From: Liolophura sinensis
Lineage: Eukaryota > Mollusca > Polyplacophora > Chitonida > Chitonidae
Assembly (NCBI RefSeq): GCF_032854445.1
Contig: NC_088300.1
Location: forward strand, 27,511,608-27,575,607
DNA length: 64,000 bases
Reading direction: 5' to 3'
Below, in pieces: positions 55,901 to 64,000 of the stretch. Under the pieces are notes generated by a model, which was not told the DNA's origin, did no database searches, and was given only the letters and a program-made list of their open reading frames with translations. The translations under genes were made by a program, and so were the position numbers. Each line of letters opens with the position of its first letter. The first letter of the stretch is position 1.

Positions 55901-58900
55901 CCCCATTACTTCCTAAATCTGCATCAGTGGCGGTAACACGAAAGATTGATGTTCCAGGTACCACATCTTCCAGTATATCAATAGAATAATTGCCTGCAAA
56001 TGAAAATGAACATTCCGTTGGTAAACTTTCTGATATTAAATAACATAATTAAAATGTACTAGTATTTATTTATTTGATTGCTGTTTTTGACTTACACAAT
56101 GCTGGTCAATATTATGGGTGCATGATATAGGAGCCAGAATTTGTTGAGAAGTTTCCTTGTTAAAAGTTGATCCTTAATTTATTTCTGCCACGAAATTCAG
56201 AAGTAAAAGCACTGAACATAGTCAGACTAATAATTACAGCAGAGTGAAATAGGGCTTTTAGCTTGAACGATAATTATTTACTTGTAACACCCTGTTGGGT
56301 CAGCACCACACTGGGGTGTATAAAGTGACTTACTCATACCAATGTATAAGATTTAGACCAATCTCACTTAAATCAAAAGATAACAAATAATTTAAACTTA
56401 ATTATTTCGAAAGAGGGATGGAAATAGAACTAATCGGCCATTTTGACAAAGAAAAACTGGAAACACGAAGTCAAGTCACTTGTACAGAAGGCTCATATGG
56501 CTAAAATGCAAAGCAGGGTATTGACTATGCCGCAAAATACCCAATCAAATAAATAAATAAATAAATAAAAATGGGGTACAGGGGACATCAGAGGAAACAG
56601 CTGCCCTCTTGGGTTGTAGAGATAAATTATGCCTGATTGGTTAAACCTGACAATTTGGCAGCCATTTCTATTGTCTCAATGTGTGAGATTTTGCACACTG
56701 TTCACCTGCGATATTTCTGTTACACAACATCACAAAATTAACAAGGTATGTTTTAATCTTCATGTGAAATACTTTATTGGTGCCTATATATACATTTGGT
56801 CTAGTGTTGTCTTTTCTTTAAACAGTAAGGAAGACCCCTGAGATTAGTTATACTGGAAATGAAAACCTGCTGCTCACAGTCCCTATAGCTACAAATTTAT
56901 TTTTTGCGAATTTTTTGTTGAACAAAACTAGAGGGTTACAAAGACAGAAAAACTATCTTGGGGAAGCCATTATTGTGAACTTATAATTGAATCTATGGTC
57001 CGTTAGCCAGTGAGGAGAAAGAATTCCTGGAAATCCCCTGACATCATTGACACAAAAGATGTGTTGCATTAGCTCCCTCTTGTAGCTGGCTGTAGACAGG
57101 CCACACACTGAAGAAGCCAGGGTCCAGCTAACTTCCAATTTCACTGTCAACATTGCTTGGGTTTTCTTTTCTTATTTACTTAGATGTAGTAAGATGCCTT
57201 TAACTATACCCCACTTGTCCCTCAATATATCCAAAAACATGCTTGCTCCCAGACTGTTAGACAACTCACCTTACTGACCTTGGTTGGAGAGATCAAATAT
57301 ACACAAATGGGTGAAAGAACGGACTTTCCAAATTACAGAAGCAAGAAACCAGCACAGTATAAGGCTTGAGAGTAGGATTAGTGTCATCAGATTTGGTTGC
57401 GGACAAGTCAGTACGGTGACAAGTCTACTTGGCTATGTGTGATGTGTGTGAGATTTGCTTTAATCCAGAAGACTGCTTTCTCTGTATATTTATGTTATCT
57501 ATAATATAAGAGATTAGACTGCACTGTAAAAAATTGACTAGAGCCGACAATACTGCATTTAATAACAGAAATTTATCCAGTGCACCATATTCTTAGTTTG
57601 AAGATATACTCTGCTGACCTAAAAATTCTAATAGTACAGTACATTTGGGGGCAAATTTTTAGGTCCAATTCAAGTATGAAATATAGCTGCTAAAGTAATG
57701 CTGCCGTGGTTCAAGCCAGTATTTTTAGGCTTTGTGGTGTCAAATTTCGGTTAACTGAATGGTGTCTTTATGCATTGGGATATAAATAATAGTTGTACCA
57801 AAATTTCATGTAATAAATCAACCCCTGGACACTTTTTGAAGGCCGGCAAGTCTTGTGTTTTTTAATACAGTTCAACGACTTTCAGCATGCTTACATATAC
57901 AGCCCTTTTCACTGATTGATTTTCAGATTAACAGCTGTAACAGTTTTCTGTCACGTACTTGACGTGAAAATATGGGCAGAGGAAAGGGCACTTTTCTCAC
58001 TTTGATCGCAAATTGCAACTAAACTGAGCATACGTCACATGAAAAAACAAGATCAGAGTCGTAATCGGGTTGTCAAATTACATCAGGTAAAATGTTTAGA
58101 AATTTTTGGTATTCACCTGACATCACTTCCACTGTATCAGGTAATAATAATTTGCGCACACATTGCACTCTTTTTCTTTCCAAATAGCTTCCTGGGTATG
58201 CATGTTATGTGTCTTAAACTTCAAGTCAATCAGACTCATAAACGTTTTCATTTCAACCCAATATGGCCAGAAGGTGTTAAACACCAAAATTACAACTCGC
58301 TGATGTTCATTTCAAGGTCTATCATATACCTAAGTGCAGTATCGTTTTTGCTGCAGAAATTTGCAAAAAGGTGTGATTTTTTTTTTTCAGCATTTCTTAC
58401 TTCCGCTTTGCAGTTGTCAGTTCCGGTTATGTAAAATTTGTCTCCTTGCATTTGGATAATCTTAGGCCTTAAGACTGCATGTCTAGCTTCATTACTAATA
58501 AAACAAAAAATATCAACTTCCGGTTTACAGAATGTCGCTTTTGGTGTTGAAAACATTGCATACTTGGAATGAGCATCCAAAACTGCATAAGATAGCAATA
58601 TTTTTGACGATAAAATTTTCAACAGTGTAGAAATTATTGAGAGTTTTTTGGTTAAATGACATTTCTACCCCATTGGGAGCTTGTACAATTTTTAACTGAA
58701 GAAGTTCTCAGCTCTCATGAAGAAACTGAACATGCCTCAGCTTTGTACACCTGCAGTTTGAATTCCAGCTCAATCCTATCAGCTGTTCTGGAGAGGAAGA
58801 CTTTTTTTTGTGTTGTGCAAAATCCAACTTGGCTGCCAAGACATGAGATAATAAGATTCCAAAGCTGCACAACTTCAGGTCCTTACCTAAAATGCCTGAT

Positions 58901-61900
58901 TAGCCGTATCCTCAAAAAACGCCCCACCAATTTTGGTGAGAATAATAAGCCCAACAGATACAATAGGGATTGAATGGGTTGGACCCCTAACCACACAGTA
59001 TGAAGCTGTTTTGATACGATGAAAAAAAAAGAAAAATTACCATTATTTGTAAATTCTGGAGAATGTCTATTGACAGGCATTATGTCAACTTTCACCTGGA
59101 TGACCTGGGTGTTTATGCCATCTGATGCTGTCACTGTTAAATCATATGATGTATGTCCACCATCATCGTCAATGTCTGCCTTTAAAGAAAGCTCATTGGC
59201 TAAAACTTGAAACTTGGTTGTGTCACCACTGGTCAAGGTGTACTCAATACTGTTATGAGCTGCTTCAACATCAGCATCTGAGCAGTTGAAAACTAGCAGT
59301 AAATCACCAACTGCTGAATTTGCACTGATCGTCACATAGGCAAAGTTGTCAGAGCAAACAGGACTGTTGTCATTAACATCCACCAAGGTAACATCAACTG
59401 TTGTTGTGGCGCTAAATGCGCCACCACGCTCAATTGCTTGCACTGTTAGCATGTAAAATGGAACTGCTTCTATGTCCAACTTTTTATTCACACTCATTAT
59501 GCCAGTTGTGATATCCAAATGAAACTGGTTGTTAGGATCTCCAGATATCAGTGAATACAGCAGCTCTCCTTCTGCAGTGTTAGCCGAATCAGGGTCAGAG
59601 GCTGTGGCATTAACGATAAAACTGCCTATATCAAGGGATTCTAACACATTGGAAGACAACACTCCAGAGTACACCGGTGGTCCATCATTGAGATTAGTTA
59701 CCGACACAACAACAGTTACTGTCGTAGATTTCAGAACAGGCATCCCACCATCATAGACGACAGCATCAAAAGTATACCAGTTCAGTGTTTCGTAATCAAG
59801 TGCCCCTAAAATAAGAACAAACATAAGTCACCTTATAACAAAAAATGTTTGTTATGGATGCAACGCTCTTGTGAATACATATAAAAGTTTTATGTCAGAC
59901 AGCTTATGTGATCATACTTCCTTCATTGCATGTGATCAGATTCCTGTCATCACACTGGTCACTACTTTAAATTTATTCATTTTTGTAATAATCAGGCATT
60001 ACCAATACTGAATCCTCAGCAAGTACAGTATATACAATTACCTGTTAGGTACATAATGCCAGTGTCATTGCCCAGAGCAAACCTAGTACCATGAGTGTTT
60101 TCAGAAAGAACAAATGTAAGGTTTCCCCCATCTTCCACGTCAGTGCAGGGCAAAGGGCTCCCAATGGGTTGTGGGAAACTGTCACCAGCTACAGTCAAAA
60201 CACACATACGATCACAAAATTTTCATACGGATGACATTTTCGGATTTATTTAATAGTCTGCAGCTTTAAGATATACTTTCTGAAATTGTTGTTGCAGTAT
60301 TTTGATGTACATTGCAACACTGTTCTCAAGAAAGTCTTGCAGACCAATAAATCAAAAGTTGCCTTCCATGTAAAAGTGACATGATGTTATTGTGTCAACT
60401 TCTAAACGTCTCAAAAATAAGGTAAAACTATCATAAACATACATAAAGAATTGAATGTAGTCAAAAGACTAAACGGTCGCTGTGAGTTCAAGTCCAGCTC
60501 ATGCTGGCTTCCTCTCCGGCCGTAAGTGGGAAGGTCTGCCAGCAAGTACGGCGTAAAACAACAATCAAAAAAAAAAAAAAAATCAAAAGACTAAAATAAA
60601 ACTTTCTGCATCTCTACTGTCACATGGTAAATGGTGTGACTCCTTAAACTGTCTCACACTTAAGTCTTAATCCAATAATTCATTCATGGCAAAGTATATT
60701 ATGTTTTAAACGTATTCTATTTGGCAGTAAAACTGGAAATTAGTTACCATCTATATCCACTTTACAGAGCAATGAACAAAATGTGTGAATAAGACATTTG
60801 GCAGAATATTTACCAGTGCTTTCTGGCGTGTGCATTACCACATAGGAGGGGTCGCAGGATGGCGCATTGTCATTGTCACTGACGTCAGTAACATACAAAT
60901 ATACTGTTCCTGTGCCCTTAAATCCGTAAAGAATGAGGTCAAAATTATAGTAAAATGGGTTAAATATTCATATAATGCAACAGATATATTAATATAGGAT
61001 GAACGTTTCAATTTTAGAGTGAATTACAATTAATGACTCCATATTTACAAGTGTAATGGTTTCAAGTTTAATACATGTAAATGGTTTCAAATTTTCAAAT
61101 TTATCAAGATTTGTGACAGAAGAATGGCTCCACGGGTTGATCAAGGAAAACAGAGAGCCCAGGGTACACCACCTACCTTAGACAAGCCACTGAGAATGTA
61201 CAAATATACACGCCATATTGGTGGAAAGCAACATCAGGCTATGGACACTGCCGAAGGCAACTGGTTATTGTCACCAAGCTTGGCCCAACAAGCAGTGAGG
61301 GTGCTCAAGGTTATACAAAGCTTTTCAATTAAAAACGTAATACTCGCTTAAATTTATAAGTGAATAAACTAACAGAATTGCAGAAGGGAATACCGAACAA
61401 GCATAAAGTCGGTAACATGACCAAAAAGCTTTAAGTAGTGATGGTATTTTATTACCTGTAAGCCCCCACCATCAGTTGCTGTCACTGTTATAGTTAGGTA
61501 TTTGGCTCCCTCTGGTAACATATCATAATCAAGCTCCTTAAGCAGCTCTATTCTGCCTTGGTACATATCCATCAGAAAAAGGCCATTTATAGGAGGAGAA
61601 ACTGTGAATAAACAAAAACATTTGTTGAAAACATTCCACCAGCCTACATGTAGCTGTTTGGTAACATACATGTATATTACAGCCGTTAAAGACTTGTATA
61701 TGCGTAACTACACCTATCAAGAGTGCAACCATCCTTCAATTCAGTACATCTACATGGGTGTTGGGTGACAAACAGTTTATAAAGATCAAGAGTTGCACAA
61801 TGAGACCATTACATCATATCTTACCACACATGTCAATTGTGATCATAGACATAATACATCAAAACATTCTTGAGTGTGATGTAAATTCCCTACAAAAATA

Positions 61901-62268
61901 AATGTAACGCGATATAAACTTTTTATAAAGTTTCCAGTTTGTTTCCCTCATGGCATTTAATAGACTCCAGAATCAGAAATCATACATGGAGTAAATAAAT
62001 AGTGAATAGTTATAATTACCATTTGAAATAGCATATGTGACAGTTCCATGGGAGTCGGCATCCACATCTGTGGCTGAGATGGTGACTAGTATGGTACCAG
62101 GAAGAGTATCCTCTGCCCAGGTAACATTGACAGGACTTGTCAAGAAGACCGGGGCAGCCTCATTTACTGGTATCACATTCAGTTTAATGAACAGTGTATT
62201 TACACCCCAACTATTGGACAATGAAATCACAAGGTTGAACTTGGTAAAACTGTAGTCGTAGTCCAGTC
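40818..62268 (-). CDS. Cadherin gene B: tandem paralogue of gene A, 5' end outside the window
   Basis: Seventeen exons join in consistent phase to 7532 coding bases (2509 residues to the stop). The first exon in view enters in phase 1 and matches gene A exon 11, so the signal peptide and EC1-7 lie past the right edge. In view are the end of EC7, EC8-11, an EC12/EC14 hybrid, EC17-32, the membrane-adjacent domain, a transmembrane helix and a tail of about 105 residues. Exon lengths of 249, 146, 765, 123 and 1229 are identical to gene A; others differ by multiples of three. The product is an EC-only type I adhesion protein like A. The tail shares only the IDP-xTG-xxxYx module with A and ends ...EDTTENF, without A's YENE and DDV motifs. 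Confidence 0.9.
42127..42181 (-). CDS. Gene B tail exon equivalent to A27
   Basis: Encodes PGIKRSRPWKDRVIKVDP. The VDP joins VTGNLFQYDN in the last exon, parallel to AIDP then ASGKMYEYNT in gene A. Donor GTATGA, an ordinary GT, unlike A27. Confidence 0.72.
42602..42959 (+). mobile_element. SINE of the ACTC-tail family, flanked by an 11-bp target-site duplication
   Basis: A 358-base element with a tRNA-like B box (GATTCAAGTTCC near 42640) and an (ACTC)n tail at 42923-42960. The flanks CTATAGACATA at 42591-42601 and 42960-42970 are identical. It lies in a gene B intron, antisense to the gene. Confidence 0.85.
43438..43506 (+). mobile_element. SINE family A 3' tail
   Basis: GTCGTATAAGTGAAATATTT, then CACCAGTCAAATAAATAAA. 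Gene B intron. Confidence 0.7.
43538..43578 (-). CDS. Gene B small tail exon (41 bases)
   Basis: Encodes WETNAGRGTSELHS across the junction, with an AACAG acceptor and GTATGT donor. Phase 1 in, phase 0 out, matching the neighbouring exons. No counterpart in gene A is recognised. Confidence 0.6.
44417..44448 (-). CDS. Gene B small tail exon (32 bases)
   Basis: Encodes TDEIALQELA after a CAG acceptor, with a GTAAGT donor. Phases fit both neighbours (2 in, 1 out). It is a microexon, so support comes only from splice sites and frame. Confidence 0.6.
44934..45099 (-). CDS. Gene B exon equivalent to A25: stalk and transmembrane helix
   Basis: Encodes YNWTAYGIVGAQLSQPVEDP, a hydrophobic run starting DIAVIVICSVLGFLL, then KCHLREKER. 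Phase 2 donor GTACAT. Confidence 0.89.
45520..45630 (-). mobile_element. SINE family A fragment
   Basis: ATTTTTATTTATTTGAATTA tail followed by GCCGTACTCAAGAATTTC and CCAGGCACAGCCGAGGGG. Gene B intron. Confidence 0.65.
46229..46383 (-). CDS. Gene B exon equivalent to A24: membrane-adjacent domain, second half
   Basis: Encodes SKAVTLHVYILADNSTESVN, then YLTAYVALHYLLKENGG. One residue longer than A24. Confidence 0.86.
47018..47345 (-). CDS. Gene B exon equivalent to A23: EC32 end and membrane-adjacent domain
   Basis: Encodes YINAQDNGAPPKSTDAYLSL, then strand VSISFPA, a helix-like stretch (KSYIAQFEDSFMADLTTIY), KLWCREER and the loop SRRRRAIPAG. RRRR fits a furin-type site. Confidence 0.87.
47894..49122 (-). 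CDS. Gene B exon equivalent to A22: EC28 end to EC32 start
   Basis: 1229 bases, as in A22. Linkers: DINDNSPNV, DANDCEPTL, DVNDNKPHF and VNNNNPVF. EC32 starts NLAAAYDRRCTLITTV, keeping the odd cysteine of gene A. Confidence 0.91.
49590..49722 (-). mobile_element. SINE family A, 3' part
   Basis: Reverse copy: ATTTATTTACTC tail, then ACTCAAGAATATTTCACTTA and the family body to CCATCTGCAGG. Confidence 0.75.
49824..50488 (-). CDS. Gene B exon equivalent to A21: EC26 end to EC28
   Basis: Encodes VWSDLRCNTGLANYSLEIVA, DVNDKMPIF, AENIPGGTIV, DLNDNIPVF and SESTPVSSFI. Ends in phase 2 at GTAAGT. Confidence 0.89.
50555..50810 (-). mobile_element. SINE family A, full-length, 11-bp target-site duplication
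   Basis: Runs from the ATTT-rich tail to the head complement CCATGGAGGCTCC. The flanks AATGATAATAT at 50544-50554 and 50811-50821 are identical. Lies in a gene B intron, in the gene's own orientation. Confidence 0.85.
51020..51420. repeat. Degenerate tandem repeat in a gene B intron
   Basis: Repeating blocks ATGTGGTTACCATGACAA, CACCAAAATTAAAA, GAAATCATAACTATTTATA and ATAAGGAAAATGGC. Similar single blocks occur near 42424-42545 and 43190-43390, so this is a local repeat family. Confidence 0.5.
51941..53868 (-). CDS. Gene B exon equivalent to A20: EC20 to start of EC26
   Basis: 1928 bases, 24 fewer than A20. The EC20/21 linker reads HVKIQRLPVC, having lost the NDN core. Further linkers: DVNEVAPVF, DVNDNKPIC, DINEHEPVF, DANDNSPIF and VNDFTPTF. 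Confidence 0.91.
54300..54422 (-). CDS. Gene B exon equivalent to A19: EC19/EC20 linker
   Basis: Encodes DENDNAPQICCSPYSTVAEA and FRFNATDADAPPY; 123 bases, as in A19. Confidence 0.86.
54758..55993 (-). CDS. Gene B fused exon: EC12/14 hybrid, EC17, EC18, most of EC19
   Basis: A single 1236-base exon occupies the place of A16, A17 and A18 (2520 bases). The start, NYSIDILEDVVPGT, matches EC12. LYTHPKF and TDLGSPAKTASATIFVTV match EC14, and the next repeat (LSENTASGSVV) matches EC17. So EC13, EC15, EC16 and one further repeat's worth are missing, 428 codons in all. Confidence 0.9.
56060..56140 (-). mobile_element. SINE family A fragment
   Basis: TATTTATTTATTTGATTGCTG tail with a degraded body (GGTCAATATTATGGGTGCA). 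A second tail fragment on the plus strand lies at 56525-56570. Confidence 0.5.
59041..59805 (-). CDS. Gene B exon equivalent to A15: EC9 end, EC10, EC11
   Basis: Encodes ALDYETLNWYTFDAVVYDGG, LESLDIGSFI, DVNDNSPVC, FNCSDADV and PVNRHSPEF; 765 bases, as in A15. The EC11 linker (VNRHSP) is further eroded than in A. Confidence 0.89.
60042..60188 (-). CDS. Gene B exon equivalent to A14: EC9 middle
   Basis: Encodes GDSFPQPIGSPLPCTDVEDG, FVLSENTHGTRFALGNDTG and IMYLT. The PCTDVED cysteine is kept. Confidence 0.84.
60474..60582 (+). mobile_element. SINE family A, deleted copy with pure A tail, 13-bp target-site duplication
   Basis: Starts at the B-box region (CGGTCGCTGTGAGTTCAAGT), lacks most of the body, and ends in an A tail rather than AAAT. 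The flanks TCAAAAGACTAAA at 60461-60473 and 60583-60595 are identical. Confidence 0.85.
60814..60916 (-). CDS. Gene B exon equivalent to A13: EC8/EC9 linker
   Basis: Encodes GTGTVYLYVTDVSDNDNAPS, then CDPSYVVMHTPEST. Two residues longer than A13 because the linker reads VSDNDNAP. Confidence 0.85.
61456..61601 (-). CDS. Gene B exon equivalent to A12: EC8 middle
   Basis: Encodes SPPINGLFLMDMYQGRIELL, KELDYDMLPEG and TVTATDGGGLQ; 146 bases, as in A12. Confidence 0.86.
62020..62268 (-). CDS. Gene B exon equivalent to A11: EC7 end, EC8 start
   Basis: Encodes LDYDYSFTKFNLVISLSNSW, PVNEAAPVF and TWAEDTLPGTI. It is the first gene B exon in view; the preceding exon (A10 equivalent) is not found up to 64000. 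Donor GTAATT. Confidence 0.86.
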
Positions 62269-62819
62269 CTGGTAATATAAATCCATAATTTTCGTTAAAA
62301 CACTCTAGAGATCATCTTTCAACAATATTTAATATTGTGTACCAGTACTGTATGTGTGTATGATTTGAGTTTTGCATCATATTTTTCAGTAATATTATGA
62401 CAAGGAGTGATTAGGTGTGTGTATATACTAGTATACTTTGTCTTCTGGTAGGGCGAGTCCAGGCCATCAAAGTACTGCTGCCACAGAAGTATCATGCCTA
62501 AGACACTTAACATGACTCCCCACCCAGTCATATTATACTGACACTGGGGCCAACCAGTCCTGTTTGCCTGCTCTATAAACCTCTCAGTGCCGAGCGCCAA
62601 GCAGGGTAGCAACAGGTACCATATTTAAAGTCTTTGATGTGAACCGACCTGGGTTAGTTCCAAGGTCTCCCAACTTCCTATACTGAGCTCATATAAATTG
62701 ATTGAGCTTGTATACACTGACTGAGTCCCTGTACATTGATTCGGACAATAGGTCAAGAGATACCAGACTTACAGGAAAATATACCATGACTATAGCCTTA
62801 ATTTTTCAATAGATTTATT

Positions 62820-62880
62820 TTTGATACATCATTTTCTTAAAAATTGAACCAAAAAAAAAAACCAAAAAAAAAAAAACACT
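62820..62880. repeat. A-rich low-complexity stretch
   Basis: Two A runs separated by CC, within the gene B intron between the A11-equivalent exon and the transposon. No gene B exon (A10 equivalent) is found between 62270 and 64000. Confidence 0.7.
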
Positions 62881-63062
62881 TCATTTCGTAAACAAAATTC
62901 TGAAATCTGTCAAAAACCAGAAATTTTACATTCAGTGAAATTGTGTCATGTTTTTCCCTGACTGACATTTTCAAAGGTTTTGTTCCAAGTAATAATGGTA
63001 ATCCTAAAATATAAAATAGTGCTTGTCCTACTGCATGTTGCTCATCAACATGGTACATAAAC

Positions 63063-64000
63063 TACCGGGCAAAAGAAACGTATAACTTTTAAATGCAGTT
63101 TTTTCTATGGAAAAATAAGTTGAATAAGTTTAAACGTTGTGTGAATACGTTTGTACATAAGCACCCTGTGTACACGTCACTTTTTAACGAGATTCATTGA
63201 AATTGGTGTAAGACATCATGAAAAATCGGAAAAACAGAGTTTCGGGCCCTGTTGAAAATTCTCGATAATGACCGCCGTATAAATACCAATGTAGCACATG
63301 GTAAGGGTGCAATACCATAAAAAAACATCTAAGAGATGCCGAGACTCACACAAGCAGAATGTGATAGAGCCACTGGTATGGCCGACATGGGGGCCATCCA
63401 ACACCACATTGCCAGAACATTCAATTGCAGTCAAGCCACCATCAGCAGACTGTTGGGTCGTTAGCGCCTAACAGGCAGGACACAAGATCGGGCAGGCCAA
63501 GTGTTACAACGCCTGGCAAAGACCGGTACATCCGCACAATCCACCTGCGTAACCGGTTTGTGACGGCGACGTCAACGGCGGAAACGGCACTGGGACACCC
63601 CATCAGCAGACACACAGTCTTACGACGACTCCGCGTGAGTGGTATGAGAGCCTATCGCCCCTTCCGTGGAATGGCATCGACTCCTCTATACCGTCAAAAC
63701 AGGCTGCGTTGGGCAAGAGTTCTACGTCGATGGCAGCAACGAGACTGGGAAAGGGTGCTGTTCACTGATGAAAGCCGATATAACCTCTTCAGAAATGACG
63801 GTTGAATTCGTGTGTATCGACGCAGGCAAGGGCAAATGGCACAAAACTGCATTCAGAATGTCCACCCTTTTGGTGCTGGTGGGGTGCTTGTATGGGGCGG
63901 AATTTGTGGACAGGTGAGAACGAGATTGGTCATCATCCAGGGAAATCCGCCTGGCCAAAGATACCAAGATGAAATATTGGAACCTGTTGTGGTGCCATTC
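63063..64000 (+). pseudogene. Decayed Tc1/mariner-like transposase, cut by the window end
   Basis: From ATG 63336 the frame encodes a helix-turn-helix start (AIQHHIARTFNCSQATISRL), then stops at TAG 63462-63464. A frameshift near 63480-63495 moves the reading into the frame of SGRPSVTTPGKDRYI, then LRVSGMRAYRPF and FTDESRYNLF, where D is the first catalytic Asp. A further in-frame TGA lies at 63803-63805, after which VLVWGGICG and GNPPGQRYQDEIL continue. A TA followed by CCGGGCAAAAG at 63063 may be the left end. The later catalytic residues fall beyond 64000. Inactive as read. Sits in the gene B intron upstream of the A11-equivalent exon. Confidence 0.85.

Noticed and set aside
58039-58622. 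Open frames of 131 (plus) and 110 (minus) residues in a gene B intron
   Set aside because: No EC motif or other family pattern, no phase-compatible splice sites, and A-rich/T-rich composition.
62319-62612. 97-residue minus-strand frame as the missing gene B exon upstream of 62268
   Set aside because: It lacks EC7 motifs (LSCSDPD, SGNTDG) and a phase-1 donor, so the true exon is probably beyond 64000.

Overview
The window is animal nuclear DNA: many GT-AG introns, tRNA-derived SINEs, microsatellites and a decayed Tc1-like transposon. The style of the SINEs (one family with an AAAT tail, another with an ACTC tail) and the EC-only giant cadherins suggest a lophotrochozoan, a mollusc or a brachiopod. 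That placement is an inference, not a demonstration.

The window is dominated by two giant cadherin genes lying head to tail on the minus strand. Gene A (36285 down to 8844) is complete. I could join 28 coding exons with consistent phase at every junction, giving a predicted 3699-residue type I membrane protein: signal peptide, 32 extracellular cadherin (EC) repeats, a ferredoxin-like membrane-adjacent domain, one transmembrane helix and a cytoplasmic tail of about 130 residues. Gene B (from beyond the right edge down to 40818) is its tandem paralogue. Seventeen exons and 2509 residues are in the window, from the end of EC7 to the stop codon. Several exons have exactly the same length as in gene A (249, 146, 765, 123 and 1229 bases). 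Gene B lacks the equivalent of four EC repeats in the middle, through an in-frame fusion of EC12 with EC14 and loss of EC15-16. The two cytoplasmic tails have diverged, apart from one short shared module.

Layout: 1-8.8 kb is the 3' flank of gene A and holds only SINE fragments, microsatellites and a short tandem repeat. 8.8-36.3 kb is gene A. 36.3-40.8 kb is intergenic, with a MITE-like element, two weak plus-strand ORFs and degenerate tandem repeats. 40.8-62.3 kb is gene B, and 62.3-64 kb is its next intron upstream, carrying a broken Tc1-like transposase.

Main points of interest: (1) a 29-bp minisatellite of about 40 copies whose first unit is the real exon 3/intron 3 donor junction of gene A, so the intron is full of donor look-alikes; (2) a two-EC super-repeat in which a covarying cysteine pair occurs only in odd-numbered ECs; (3) a conserved juxtamembrane domain with a basic cluster in one loop; (4) EC-number change between tandem paralogues; (5) several SINE insertions with clear target-site duplications.
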